Source of the DNA: a virus
Virus record (IMG/VR): IMGVR_UViG_3300046536_000197
Span: 1-46,232 of that record
Strand: one strand, 5' to 3'
DNA length: 46,232 bases
The notes below the pieces were generated by a model, which saw nothing but the letters and a program-made list of their open reading frames with translations, was not told the DNA's origin and made no database searches. The position numbers and the translations under genes are program-made. Below are positions 6,213-14,778 of this stretch, one piece after another (position 1 is the stretch's first letter; every line of letters begins with the position of its first letter).

Positions 6213-6258
6213 ACGCCTAATCTCGAATCCGTAATAGAAACGGATTGGGGTTAGGCGT
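6213..6258 (+). repeat. Start-codon hairpin of the terminase gene
   Basis: ACGCCTAA (6213-6220) pairs with TTAGGCGT (6251-6258), and AATCCGT (6226-6232) with ACGGATT (6240-6246) around a 7-base loop. Between them TCTC can face GGGG by alternating G-U and G-C pairs in RNA, giving about 19 pairs with one bulged base. The right arm contains the GGGG ribosome binding site and the first two bases of the GTG start. Confidence 0.6.
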
Positions 6259-7834
6259 GTCTGCTGTTACGGAGGAAGTCGAGTTCGACGACGCGATAAG
6301 CGACGAGACCGAGGCGGAACATCAAGCCCGGCTCGACACCGAGGTGGTCCTCGACCAGACCTCGCAGCAGTTCGTTGACGAGCTGGTCTCCAAGTTGCTC
6401 GTCATCGTCGATGAAGTCTCCGGCCACCCGCTGCGCCCATACCAGCGCCCCTTCGCGGCCCGCCTGATCGAGTCCCTGATCATCGACGACGGCGCCACCA
6501 TCACCGCGCTGTTCTCCCGCCAGTCCGGCAAGTCCGAGACCGTGGCCAACTGCGTCGCCGCCTGCATGATCATGCTGCCTAGGCTGGCGAAGATCTTCCC
6601 CGACCTCCTGGGCAAGTTCAAGGAGGGCCTGTGGGTGGGCGCCTTCGCGCCGGTCGAGGAGCAGGCCGACAACCTCTACGGCCGTATCGTGGCCCGCCTC
6701 ACCAGTGAGCATGCCCTGGAAATCATGGCGGACCCGGAAATCGACGAGACCGTGCAGGGCAAGGGCCGCTCGATCACTCTCAAGCGCTCCGGCTCCCTCG
6801 TCCGAAAGCAGACCTGTCACCCTCGCGCCACCATTGAAGGCCGCACCTATCACCTCATTCTCATTGACGAGTGCCAGGGCGCCGACGCCAAGATGGTGAA
6901 CAAGTCGATCGGCCCGATGGGTGCCTCGACCAACGCGACCATGGTGTTTACGGGAACGCCCACCTATGAGAAGGGCGTCTTCTACAACCAGATCCAGATC
7001 AATCGCCGAACAGCCACCAGACGCGGAGCCCGGCAGAACCATTTCGAGGCGGACTGGAAAGAAGTCTCGCGCTGGTCCGACTACTACCGGAAGTTCGTCA
7101 AGAAGGAACTCCTGCGCATCGGCGAGGACTCCGACGAATTCAAGTTGTCCTACAGGCTGATCTGGCTGCTCGACAAGGGTATGTTCACCACCTCCGAGCG
7201 GCTTGATGAACTTGGCGACACCTCGATGCAGATCGTCCCGGCCTACCACTCCAGCCCGATCGTGATAGGAATCGACCCGGCCCGAAAGCAGGACTCCACG
7301 ATCGTCACGGCCGTCTGGGTCCGGTGGGAGCAGCCCGACGAGTACGGGTATTTCGAACACCGGATCCTGAACTGGCTCGACCTCGCGGGAATGGACTGGG
7401 AAGCCCAGTACTTCAGGATCGTCGAATTCGTCCAGAACTACAACGTGATGGCCATCGCGGTCGACGAGGGCGGTGTCGGTGACGTCGTCATATCCCGGCT
7501 CAAGGTCCTGCTCCCGCATATCGACATCGTCCCCATGTCCTCCCAGCGCCCCGAGCAGTCCAAGCGCTGGAAGCACCTCATGGAACTGATGGACCGAGGG
7601 CACATTTCCTGGCCCTCGCACGCCTACACCCGGCGCCTGAAGTCCTACAAGCGGTTCCGCCAGCAGATGGAAGACCTGGAGAAGAAGTTCGAGGGCCCCT
7701 ACGTGCTCGCCGAGGCTCCTCGCGCGGCCGACGCCCACGACGACTACGCGGATTCCCTGGCGCTCGCCTGCGTCCTCACCAAGGACTACACGATGCCCGA
7801 GGTCGAGGTTTCCAATTCTCCCTTCCAGCGCTAA
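6257..7834 (+). CDS. terL: Terminase large subunit
   Basis: 525 aa from GTG 6257; an in-frame TTG at 6245 would add four residues but lies in the hairpin arm. It packages DNA into the prohead using an ATPase motor and a nuclease. The ATPase shows Walker A SRQSGKS (about residue 94), Walker B HLILIDECQ (about 205) and the coupling motif MVFTGTP (about 232). The C-terminal RNase H-like nuclease has IGIDPARKQDST, MAIAVDEGGVGD and a terminal HDDYADSLALA, which supply the metal-binding acidic residues. Length is normal. It begins the head operon; the upstream hairpin probably lowers translation of read-through mRNA. Confidence 0.95.
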   Translation: MSAVTEEVEFDDAISDETEAEHQARLDTEVVLDQTSQQFVDELVSKLLVIVDEVSGHPLRPYQRPFAARLIESLIIDDGATITALFSRQSGKSETVANCVAACMIMLPRLAKIFPDLLGKFKEGLWVGAFAPVEEQADNLYGRIVARLTSEHALEIMADPEIDETVQGKGRSITLKRSGSLVRKQTCHPRATIEGRTYHLILIDECQGADAKMVNKSIGPMGASTNATMVFTGTPTYEKGVFYNQIQINRRTATRRGARQNHFEADWKEVSRWSDYYRKFVKKELLRIGEDSDEFKLSYRLIWLLDKGMFTTSERLDELGDTSMQIVPAYHSSPIVIGIDPARKQDSTIVTAVWVRWEQPDEYGYFEHRILNWLDLAGMDWEAQYFRIVEFVQNYNVMAIAVDEGGVGDVVISRLKVLLPHIDIVPMSSQRPEQSKRWKHLMELMDRGHISWPSHAYTRRLKSYKRFRQQMEDLEKKFEGPYVLAEAPRAADAHDDYADSLALACVLTKDYTMPEVEVSNSPFQR

Positions 7835-7842
7835 GGAACGAC

Positions 7843-8262
7843 ATGGCTGACGACTACTACGGCGACGAATGGGGCACCCCCGGCTGGACGGCACAGCAGC
7901 CTTCCACCGTGGCCTCTCCGCAGACGACCGCCACACCTCTCCCGGCGAACTTCACGGCGGTCACCGTCACTGCCAAGTACGTCGACAACGAGGGAAACGC
8001 CCTGAACGGCTCCCTGGTGCGTTTCCGGCCGTCCGTACGCCGAGTCACCGATGGGGACACCGTGGTGTGGCTCCGTGAGGTGCACGCCTGGATAGATAAC
8101 GGCGCCCTTAGCATTGATCTCCTGGCGACCGACGTATCCGGCGTGACTCCGGCATTCACCTGGCACGTGCAGGAGTGCTTCCCGGGCGGCGAGGAGTACG
8201 ACATCAGCCTTCCGTCCGCCACGGTTTCCCCGGTCAGTCTGTTCTCTCTTCCCCGGGTGTAG
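7843..8262 (+). CDS. Beta-sandwich virion protein (fibre/decoration-like)
   Basis: 139 aa, ATG with AAGGAA upstream, 8 bases after terL. After a polar N-terminus, residues about 35-139 form a beta pattern: FTAVTVTAKYVDNEGNALNGSLVRFRPS, then HAWIDNGALSIDLLATD, TWHVQECFPGGEEYDISLPSA and VSLFSLPRV. This arrangement is common in actinophage fibre and head-decoration proteins, where a single sandwich domain is attached to a virion surface. No enzymatic motif is seen. It probably decorates the head or neck. Confidence in the structural class is moderate. Confidence 0.6.
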   Translation: MADDYYGDEWGTPGWTAQQPSTVASPQTTATPLPANFTAVTVTAKYVDNEGNALNGSLVRFRPSVRRVTDGDTVVWLREVHAWIDNGALSIDLLATDVSGVTPAFTWHVQECFPGGEEYDISLPSATVSPVSLFSLPRV

Positions 8263-8286
8263 CCGGAAAGCGTCATTAACAATGCC

Positions 8287-8344
8287 TTCCGTAATCCTCC
8301 TACGCTTGAGGGTGTTCCCTCGCTATCGGAAGAGGATTACGGAA
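8287..8344 (+). repeat. Start-codon hairpin of the 8344 gene
   Basis: TTCCGTAATCCTC (8287-8299) is perfectly repeated inverted at 8332-8344 and can extend with TGCC (8283-8286) / GGCA (8346-8349), bulging one start-codon base. An inner hairpin GAGGG (8308-8312) / CCCTC (8317-8321) sits in the loop. The right arm holds the GAGGA ribosome binding site and the A of ATG 8344. It follows the stop at 8262 and could also act as a terminator. Confidence 0.7.
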
Positions 8345-8745
8345 TGGCAGGAAATCTCGCACCCGACCCGCAGTTCCAGGAGCGCGTCGGCACGGTCTAC
8401 GAGCGAAAGTTCGGTGACAACCCCTCCCGGCGCGGTCCTCTCCGCTTCGAGGAGGGAGTGGCCACCGACACCGACGTCCCGAACGAGTTCACCAAGGGCG
8501 CCATGCAGGGGTATATCACTGCCCCGGGTCGGCCGAACCACAACGCGAACGTCTACGAGAAGTCTCCCCAGGAGACCATGGCGGAGCGCGTCCACGTCGG
8601 CTCTGCCGCGTGGGTCGAGGCCCCGACCTACCTCGGTGAGTTCTCGCACGGTTCGTTCTCCGACTACGCGGCCGTCTCCTACGAGGAAGTCGTGCGCAAC
8701 GGTCGGCGCTACGAGCGGCTTTCCCCGGCGGTAGTGGACGACTGA
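8344..8745 (+). CDS. Hypothetical virion-module protein
   Basis: 133 aa, ATG with GAGGA seven bases upstream, both inside an inverted repeat. The sequence is polar, with FGDNPSRRGPLRFEEGV and repeated short aromatic motifs (YERKF, YEEVV, YERLS), and no transmembrane or enzyme motif. Located between terminase and portal, it may be a head or packaging accessory. The start-codon hairpin suggests its translation is controlled separately from terL. Confidence 0.55.
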   Translation: MAGNLAPDPQFQERVGTVYERKFGDNPSRRGPLRFEEGVATDTDVPNEFTKGAMQGYITAPGRPNHNANVYEKSPQETMAERVHVGSAAWVEAPTYLGEFSHGSFSDYAAVSYEEVVRNGRRYERLSPAVVDD

Positions 8746-8748
8746 CCC

Positions 8749-9042
8749 ATGGTTGCGTTCCACGACCGCCGCAGGGCACCCAAGGCGACCGTCGATGAGG
8801 TGCTTCCCAAGCTGCCCCTCTCCAAGGGGGACACGGTTGGGAAGCACCTGATCGACGATCGCTACCTGGTGCGTGGCATTCCCGTAGAGGCCGAGGACGG
8901 CTCCAAGAGCCGCCAGTACTTCCTGCACGAGGTCCTGCCCAACGGCAACGTCGTGCAGCGCAGCGATGAGCCCTTTGAGAGTCGCCGGGCGGCGAAGAAG
9001 ACCGCCCGTTCCCTCGCGCCCACGCGCGTCGTCGAGATCTAA
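8749..9042 (+). CDS. Hypothetical basic protein before the portal
   Basis: 97 aa, ATG three bases after the preceding stop (the second base after GACTGACCC), so probably coupled. The product is basic with VDEVLPKLPLSKGDTVGKHL, a beta-rich middle and the C-terminal helix SRRAAKKTARSL. No family is recognised. Position suggests a head-assembly accessory. Confidence 0.55.
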   Translation: MVAFHDRRRAPKATVDEVLPKLPLSKGDTVGKHLIDDRYLVRGIPVEAEDGSKSRQYFLHEVLPNGNVVQRSDEPFESRRAAKKTARSLAPTRVVEI

Positions 9043-9060
9043 AGTCGGAGTCGTTTACCC

Positions 9061-10782
9061 ATGAGCGGTGCAATCTCATTCGCGAGCCCCAGCATGCGGG
9101 CTTCGGGGTCGGACCTTACGGTGTCGATCTCTCCTCTCGGCCTGGTCGAATTGGCCGACGAGGAGTTTGAGGTGCACGGCCCTCGCCTGAATAGGTACTC
9201 CCAGAACTTCGCATATTACCTGGGTCACCACTGGGGATACCGGAGAGAAGCGGGCGAGGCTCAGATCACGTTCAACTACGTGAAGGCGTTCGCCGACTAC
9301 ATCAACAACTTCACGTTCGGACGCGGCGTCCACTTCAAGAGCGTGAAGCAGTACGAGCACATCATTCCGGGCCTGCTCAAGAGGGCCTGGGAGGTCGACA
9401 ACCGCAAGGAGCAGTTGCTGTGGGAGATGGGCCAGCAAGGCGGCATCTCCGGCGACTCCTTCGTGAAGGTCGCGTACGAGCCTGGATTCGTAGATAACCA
9501 GGGACAGCCACACGCCGGGCGCGTTCGTATCCTTCCCCTGAATTCCTCCTTCTGTTTCCCGGAGTGGCACCCCCACGACCGGGACCGTCTGATCCGCTTC
9601 AAACTGAAGTACCGCTTCTGGGCGACCGGCGAAGATGGGACGCGCTCCGTATACACCTATGTCGAGGTGCTGACGGACGACACGATCGAGGAATATCTCA
9701 ATGACGAGTTGATCGACTCCCGGCCGAACCCTCTCGGCACCATTCCGGTCGTGCACATCGCCAACTCTCAGGTATCCGGTTCCCCGTGGGGCCTGTCGGA
9801 CATCGCCGACATCATCTCGCTGAACCGTGAGTACAACGAGAAGGCGACCGACATCAGCGACATCATCAATTACCACGCAGCCCCGGTGACCATCATTTCC
9901 GGTGCGAAAGCGAGCAACCTGGAGAAGGGCCCACGCAAGGTGTGGGGTGGCCTTCCCAAAGACGCCCAAGTGTACAACCTGGAGAATGGCGTCGATCTCG
10001 CTGGACCGCTTCAGTACCTGGAGATGATCAAGCGCTCGATGCACGAGATCACAGGTGTTCCGGAAACGGCCCTGGGTCAGATGCAGCCAGCGTCGAATAC
10101 CTCGGGCGTGGCCCTGGCCATCATGTACCGGCCGATGATGTCCCGTTACGACCAGAAGAAGATGCAGTACTCCGTCGGTCTCCAGAAGATCAACGAACTC
10201 ATCCTCAAGACGCTGTTCACCTTCGAGCCCGAGACGCGGCTTTACGACCCGTCCACCGAGGGCATCATGAAGGACGACCAGCCGCCGATGGTCGACGTTC
10301 TCGACCCCATGGCCTACTTCACCGAGTGCGAATGGCCAGCCCCTCTCCCGGTCGACACCCTCATCAAGTTGAACGAGATCCAGGCGAAGATGTCCATGGG
10401 CCTTGAGTCCATGCGCGGCGCCCTCCACGACTTGGGCGAGGAGTTCCCGGACGAGAAGGTGCGGGAGATATTCGAGGAGCAGGTCGAGGACGCCAAGCAG
10501 CAGGGCGCTCTGCGAATGCTAAAGGCTCAGATAGATTCGAGTATTCTCCAGTTGACGGGAATGCCGCCCGATGGGGCGGAGGCGCCTGCACCCCAGACTG
10601 ATGCAGATGGGAATCCCGTCGGCCCGCAGCCTGGTGGTCCGAATCCGGTGACGCTTCCCGGTGGTGTCGAACTCGGCAACATCACAGCGCCCGAGATTCA
10701 GAAGATGACTAACGAAATCGTGACACAGGCATACGGCCCACGCGCTGGGCTCCGCCGCGACCCGGACAAAAGTACCGACTAG
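9061..10782 (+). CDS. Portal protein
   Basis: 573 aa, ATG. Twelve copies are expected to form the ring through which DNA enters the head and to which the neck attaches. Typical portal features are visible: an N-terminal alpha/beta part with NRYSQNFAYYLGHHWGY, a central beta wing (VRILPLNSSFCFPEW ... FKLKYRFWATG), the DI ISLNREYNEKATDISD stem helix region, the sequence GVPETALGQMQPASNTSGVALAIMYRPMM that is shared by SPP1 gp6-like portals, and a Gln/Pro/Gly-rich C-terminus. Length is in the usual 450-600 range. It is followed after 13 bases by the scaffold gene. Confidence 0.9.
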   Translation: MSGAISFASPSMRASGSDLTVSISPLGLVELADEEFEVHGPRLNRYSQNFAYYLGHHWGYRREAGEAQITFNYVKAFADYINNFTFGRGVHFKSVKQYEHIIPGLLKRAWEVDNRKEQLLWEMGQQGGISGDSFVKVAYEPGFVDNQGQPHAGRVRILPLNSSFCFPEWHPHDRDRLIRFKLKYRFWATGEDGTRSVYTYVEVLTDDTIEEYLNDELIDSRPNPLGTIPVVHIANSQVSGSPWGLSDIADIISLNREYNEKATDISDIINYHAAPVTIISGAKASNLEKGPRKVWGGLPKDAQVYNLENGVDLAGPLQYLEMIKRSMHEITGVPETALGQMQPASNTSGVALAIMYRPMMSRYDQKKMQYSVGLQKINELILKTLFTFEPETRLYDPSTEGIMKDDQPPMVDVLDPMAYFTECEWPAPLPVDTLIKLNEIQAKMSMGLESMRGALHDLGEEFPDEKVREIFEEQVEDAKQQGALRMLKAQIDSSILQLTGMPPDGAEAPAPQTDADGNPVGPQPGGPNPVTLPGGVELGNITAPEIQKMTNEIVTQAYGPRAGLRRDPDKSTD

Positions 10783-10795
10783 GAGTTCGTCGCTC

Positions 10796-11659
10796 ATGAC
10801 GCTTAATACCTCGGGCATCTCGGTGCCCGCCGCCACGGTCCTCGGTTACCGCAAGGACGGCCGCCCGATCCACCCCATCGCAGGTGGTGCTCCGCAGCCC
10901 GGCGAGGGTGGCGAACCCGTCATCACCGTTCCGGCCGCTGTCGTCGAGCCGCCTGCCCCTCCGGCCCCTGCTGAGCCCCGGTTCACCGCCGAGGACATCC
11001 AGAAGGCGCGGCAGGAGGAGAAGGACAAGTTGTACAAGCGCCTCCAGACCGTGGAGGAGCAGAACAAGAAGTTCCTGGACGAGATCGAGGCCCAGCGCAA
11101 GGCGCGCGAGGAGGCCCAGGCCGAGGCGGAGCGCAAGCGCCAGGAGGCTGCGGCCGAGGCCAAGCGCAAGGCGGAGGAGGACCTGTCCGCCAAGGACCTG
11201 CTCCAGCAGAAGGAGCAGGAGTGGACGTCCCGCTTCGAGCAGATCGAGCGGCAGCGCGAGGAGGAGCGCCTTCTGTTCCAGAAGGAGCAGGAGTTCAACA
11301 ACCTCCAGTCCTACATTCAGCGTCGCGTCGGTGAGGAAACCAACGAGATCGCTCCCGAACTTCTCGACTTCGTCGGCGGTAATTCGCCGGAAGAGGTCGA
11401 GGCTTCCATCGCTACAGTCAAGGCCAAGACCCAGGCTATTCTGGAATCGGTCCAGCAGGCCGCTATTCAGCAGCGTGCTTCCATGCGTGGTGTGAGCCCC
11501 ACGGGCTATTCCACCACGGGACCGATGGACACCGATCCGGGCACTAAGTCGTACTCCCTTTCTGACCTCCGCGACATGCCGATGTCGGAGTACGCCAAGA
11601 TTCGGGGCCAGTTGGGCGTCGGACAGGCAGCCCAGAACCAGCGTGGACTGTACTCGTAA
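10796..11659 (+). CDS. Capsid scaffolding protein
   Basis: 287 aa, ATG with CTAGGAG upstream. Residues about 60-190 are an almost uninterrupted coiled coil rich in Glu, Lys, Arg and Gln (KARQEEKDKLYKRLQTVEEQ, EAERKRQEAAAEAKRKAEED), as expected of a scaffold that guides coat assembly and then leaves or is cut. A Pro/Ala-rich linker precedes it (VVEPPAPPAPAEPR). The gene lies between portal and major capsid protein, the classic position. Codons 3-5 carry a CTTAATACC copy. A 7-bp inverted repeat (11650-11656 / 11666-11672) overlaps its stop. Confidence 0.85.
   Translation: MTLNTSGISVPAATVLGYRKDGRPIHPIAGGAPQPGEGGEPVITVPAAVVEPPAPPAPAEPRFTAEDIQKARQEEKDKLYKRLQTVEEQNKKFLDEIEAQRKAREEAQAEAERKRQEAAAEAKRKAEEDLSAKDLLQQKEQEWTSRFEQIERQREEERLLFQKEQEFNNLQSYIQRRVGEETNEIAPELLDFVGGNSPEEVEASIATVKAKTQAILESVQQAAIQQRASMRGVSPTGYSTTGPMDTDPGTKSYSLSDLRDMPMSEYAKIRGQLGVGQAAQNQRGLYS
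10802..10810 (+). repeat. CTTAATAYC copy in the scaffold gene
   Basis: CTTAATACC, codons 3-5 of the scaffold gene, read as LNT. Confidence 0.75.
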
Positions 11660-11694
11660 TTCGGTCGAGTACCCGTAACTAAGGAAATCCAAGT

Positions 11695-12681
11695 ATGCCA
11701 AGCGCGATCACTGGTACCCCGAACCTGTCGGCTTCCCCGACGAACTACTCGGGCGCCAACAGCACTCTCGGTGCGGCCATTCAGACCATCTGGAGCAAGG
11801 AGATTTTGTTCCAGTCCATGCCGATTCTCCGCTTCGAGCAGTTCGCGGTGAAGAAGACCGAATTGGGCGTTCAGCCCGGTCTGACGATCAACTTCATGCG
11901 GTACAACAACCTGGGCTCCGCCAGCCAGTTGGTTGAAGGCGTCCGCATGCAGACCAACGCCCTGTCGGCCAGCCAGTTCAGCATCACCGTCGCGGAGCAC
12001 GGCTACGCCGTGGCCGTCTCGGAACTCCTGCTCAACGCCTCGTTCGACGACGTCATGGCGAGCGCATCGCGCCTGCTCGGACGCAACATGGCTCTGTACC
12101 TGGACCAGTCCGCGAGGGACACCCTGCTCCAGGCGTCCAGCAAGATCTGGGGCTACAACAAGTACGCCACCACGTCGCCGATGAGCGGCCTGGGCGTCTA
12201 CTCCCACGGCACGGCGGCCACCTCCACCGACGGCCTGGACGGCACCTTCGACTTCACCACCGCGCTCGTCAAGGACGCGGTCGAGACGTTGGCCACCAAG
12301 AACGTCCCGCGCTTGGGCGAGACCTACGTCTGCTTCGTCCACCCGCACCAGTCCCGCAAGTTGCGTGATGACCCTGAGTTCATCGAGGTCACCAAGTATG
12401 CGGCCCCGGGGAACTTCCTTTTGGGTGAGATCGGCCGCCTGAACGACGTGGTCTTCATCGAGACCACGCAGGTCAAGCAGATCACCAACGCGGGTGGGAA
12501 GACGGTTTACCAGTCCATCTTCCTGGGTGACAACGCCTTCGGCCACGCGATTTCGCTGCCGGTCGAACTGCGCGATGGCGGCATTCTCGACTTCGGACGA
12601 GAGCACGCCCTGGCCTGGTACGCGATTTGGGGTCTCGGCCTCATCACCGACCAGGCGGTCCTCATCGCGGAGACCAACTGA
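11695..12681 (+). CDS. Major capsid protein (N4 gp56-like)
   Basis: 328 aa, ATG with AAGGAAA upstream. It forms the icosahedral shell. The pattern TIWSKEILFQSMPILRFEQF, GLTINFMRYNNLGSASQLVEGV, SQFSITVAEHGYAVAVSELLL and LGRNMALYLDQSARD is that of the N4-gp56 family of HK97-fold coat proteins, and the late segment TYVCFVHPHQSRKLRDDPEFIEV is also typical. Length agrees with the family. A strong terminator follows at 12747-12784, so coat mRNA can be made in excess over the neck and tail genes. Confidence 0.92.
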   Translation: MPSAITGTPNLSASPTNYSGANSTLGAAIQTIWSKEILFQSMPILRFEQFAVKKTELGVQPGLTINFMRYNNLGSASQLVEGVRMQTNALSASQFSITVAEHGYAVAVSELLLNASFDDVMASASRLLGRNMALYLDQSARDTLLQASSKIWGYNKYATTSPMSGLGVYSHGTAATSTDGLDGTFDFTTALVKDAVETLATKNVPRLGETYVCFVHPHQSRKLRDDPEFIEVTKYAAPGNFLLGEIGRLNDVVFIETTQVKQITNAGGKTVYQSIFLGDNAFGHAISLPVELRDGGILDFGREHALAWYAIWGLGLITDQAVLIAETN

Positions 12682-12746
12682 GCCTGCGATTCCGAAAGGA
12701 ATCCAAGTTGAGTTGGTAGTCGCGGTAACCGGCTAGTCCACGGGTT

Positions 12747-12784
12747 AGGGGAGCGGTTTTCTGGATTACCAGGACCGCTCCCCT
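12747..12784 (+). terminator. Terminator after the major capsid gene
   Basis: A 10-bp perfect stem AGGGGAGCGG (12747-12756) / CCGCTCCCCT (12775-12784) with an inner CTGG/CCAG (12761-12764 / 12769-12772) is followed by TCC and later TT. It lies in the 160-base gap after the capsid gene; the rest of the gap holds the leader of the next gene and no clear promoter. Confidence 0.75.
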
Positions 12785-12841
12785 TCCTCGTTAAAGTAGT
12801 ACCGCTTCACATACACGAGTCCCGAACACGGAGAAACAACA

Positions 12842-13219
12842 ATGGCTGCACGTAACGTTGCCCGTCCCGGCGACCTGACCGGCCGCACCAAGGCCGCCCT
12901 CGCCAAGGAGCACGCCGAGGAACTGAAGCAGCGCGAAGGCGAGATCGCTCTCATCAACGCCGCTGCGGCCGAGGAGAAGGAGAACACCGTCGTCGAGGTC
13001 AAGCCCCGCGACCTCTCCGCCCCTCCGGCTCCGGCCCCCATCGAGGTAGCCGACGCCGTCGAGGTCGAGACGCCGACGCGTGAGTTCCGCGTGAACACCG
13101 CGCTGGAGAACATGACCTTCGGCCACGGCAACCACTACGACTTCGAGGAGGGCGTGCGCTACAAGGCACCGAAGGCCCTGTACGACCACCTCGACTCCCT
13201 CGGCTACATCTGGCACTGA
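12842..13219 (+). CDS. Head accessory protein
   Basis: 125 aa, ATG with GGAGAAA upstream. The N-terminal half is helical and charged (ALAKEHAEELKQREGEIALI) and Ala/Pro-rich in the linker; the C-terminal part (FRVNTALENMTFGHGNHYDFEEGVRYKAPKALYDHLDSLGYIWH) is a conserved-looking module found after coat genes in many actinophages. It probably takes part in head completion or decoration. No enzyme motif is seen. Confidence 0.6.
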   Translation: MAARNVARPGDLTGRTKAALAKEHAEELKQREGEIALINAAAAEEKENTVVEVKPRDLSAPPAPAPIEVADAVEVETPTREFRVNTALENMTFGHGNHYDFEEGVRYKAPKALYDHLDSLGYIWH

Positions 13220-13239
13220 TCGGCTCAAGGAGAGCACTG

Positions 13240-13536
13240 ATGACTACTCCCGCCCCCTCCCCGTCCATGGGTGAGGCGTACGTGCTGGAGAACGCCGAGG
13301 GCCACGGAGCCGGACTGGGCCACCTGCCCACCGGCTCCACGGTTGTCGTGGTCGACGTACACCCGGCGGGCACCGCTGGCATCGGCCACGCGGGCGAGGA
13401 CTCCGTCCTGCTTGCCCACGAGTTCGACACCCACGTCCTCACCGACAGCGGTGACCACGCGCCGGGCAAGGCGCTCCGGCAGTTCACCCTGCACCTGTCC
13501 GACTTCACGCGCCTGTTCAAGAAGGTTGATGCCTGA
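13240..13536 (+). CDS. Hypothetical beta-rich head-module protein
   Basis: 98 aa, ATG with AAGGAG nine bases upstream. Beta-strand patterning (GSTVVVVDVHPAG, SVLLAHEFDTHVL, LRQFTLHLSDFTRLF) suggests a compact beta fold, possibly a head decoration protein. Its stop overlaps the next ATG (TGATG), so expression is coupled to the following gene. No family is recognised. Confidence 0.55.
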   Translation: MTTPAPSPSMGEAYVLENAEGHGAGLGHLPTGSTVVVVDVHPAGTAGIGHAGEDSVLLAHEFDTHVLTDSGDHAPGKALRQFTLHLSDFTRLFKKVDA

Positions 13537-13955
13537 TGGCCGGTACGAACCCGACCTACGCCGGTTACGCGCTCGACTTCCTCACCGGCCGGGCCGTCGC
13601 CTACACCGCTCCGCGCTCCACCTACCTGGCGCTGCTGATCGCCGACCCGACCCAGGAGGACGGCACCTACAGCATGACCTCCCTGGCGGAGGTCTCCACC
13701 CCCGGCTACGCGCGGCAGCAGGTCGTATGGACCGCCCCGTCGGGCGCCCCGATGACAACGGCCAACAACGCGCTGCTGTTCTACGGCCCGTTCACCGCAG
13801 ACATGACCGACGCGGCCACCTTCGCGGCCCTGGTCACCTCGGCGTCCGGCACGACTGGCTCCGTCATCTACGCGTGGCCGATCGACAGCCCGCTCCAGGC
13901 GGCGACGAACGAGTCCCTTCAGATCGCCGCTGGCGCGCTGACCCTTAATACCTGA
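13536..13955 (+). CDS. Minor virion structural protein
   Basis: 139 aa, ATG overlapping the preceding stop by one base. It starts YAGYALDFLTGRAVAYTAPRSTYLALLIADPT and continues with beta strands, a pattern seen in small actinophage minor structural proteins that bind heads or tails. The last codons are CTT AAT ACC TGA, so a copy of the dispersed CTTAATAYC word ends the gene. Precise role is unknown. Confidence 0.55.
   Translation: MAGTNPTYAGYALDFLTGRAVAYTAPRSTYLALLIADPTQEDGTYSMTSLAEVSTPGYARQQVVWTAPSGAPMTTANNALLFYGPFTADMTDAATFAALVTSASGTTGSVIYAWPIDSPLQAATNESLQIAAGALTLNT
13944..13952 (+). repeat. CTTAATAYC copy at the end of the 13536 gene
   Basis: CTTAATACC, last three sense codons before the TGA at 13953-13955, read as LNT. 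Confidence 0.75.
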
Positions 13956-13968
13956 TCGGAGTCGCGGA

Positions 13969-14778
13969 ATGGCCACTCTTGAGGACCTGCGGTCGCGGGT
14001 GCGCAGCGAGCTGGGCGACCGGCTCACGCCGTTCCGCGACACCATCCGGGGAACCGGGGACGTCGCCGAGTACGAACTGAGCGCGAACAACGTCACCGGC
14101 CTGGAGGCCGTGCAGGTGGTCGGCACCACGCAGACCGTACTCACCACCAGCGACTACGTCCTGGACGCGCTGAACGGCATCCTCACCCTTAATACCCCCC
14201 TGCCCCTGGACGCGCTCCTGCTTGTGTCCGGGCAGTCCTACAGCCTGTTCGCCGACGACGAGCTGGACGTCTACCTCAACGACGCGTTCGCCCAGCACAA
14301 CCGGGGCCGGACGGTCTCCACCCGGTACCGAGACCCCAACGGGTTCATCAGGTACGCCGAGGAGCCGGTCGAGTTCGCCTCCCTCCCGCCGGAGGAGGAC
14401 GTCATGGTCGTCATGCTGGCGTGCACGGAGGCGATGTGGGCGCTGGCCACGGACGCAGCGACGGACATCAACGTGCAGACCGCCGATGGCACGTCGGTCG
14501 ACCGGGGCCAGCGGTTCGCGCAGATCCAGAAGCAGATCGAACTGCTCACCGACCGGTACAAGATGCTGTGCGAGAAGATGGGCGTCGGCCTGTACGCGAT
14601 CGAGGTCACCAACCTCCGCCGTGTCTCCCGTACGACCAACCGCCTCGTGCCGATCTTCCGTGAGCGCGAGTACGACGACTACTCGCTGCCGCAGCGGATC
14701 CTCCCGCCGATCGGACCGGGCCACCAGAACGACGACGAGTCCGGCATCCCCTCGCAGACGTGGGGCGGGTACTTCTGA
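13969..14778 (+). CDS. Head-tail connector protein
   Basis: 269 aa, ATG with GGAGTC upstream. The N-terminus (TLEDLRSRVRSELGD) and the middle, with YELSANNVTGLEAVQVVG and LDVYLNDAFAQHNRGRTV, look like phage adaptor proteins that dock under the portal. A helix pair follows (VMVVMLACTEAMWALATDAAT; FAQIQKQIELLTDRYKMLCEKM). Codons for LTLNTPL contain a CTTAATACC copy, only 236 bases after the previous one. The stop overlaps the next ATG. Assigned by position and fold pattern. Confidence 0.6.
   Translation: MATLEDLRSRVRSELGDRLTPFRDTIRGTGDVAEYELSANNVTGLEAVQVVGTTQTVLTTSDYVLDALNGILTLNTPLPLDALLLVSGQSYSLFADDELDVYLNDAFAQHNRGRTVSTRYRDPNGFIRYAEEPVEFASLPPEEDVMVVMLACTEAMWALATDAATDINVQTADGTSVDRGQRFAQIQKQIELLTDRYKMLCEKMGVGLYAIEVTNLRRVSRTTNRLVPIFREREYDDYSLPQRILPPIGPGHQNDDESGIPSQTWGGYF
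14188..14196 (+). repeat. CTTAATAYC copy in the connector gene
   Basis: CTTAATACC, read as LNT inside the connector gene; 236 bases after the previous copy, the closest pair. Confidence 0.75.

Noticed and set aside
11650-11672. GTACTCG/CGAGTAC repeat as a terminator between scaffold and capsid genes
   Set aside because: Seven pairs, no T-run, overlapping the stop codon, and the capsid gene follows in 23 bases; more likely minor or chance.
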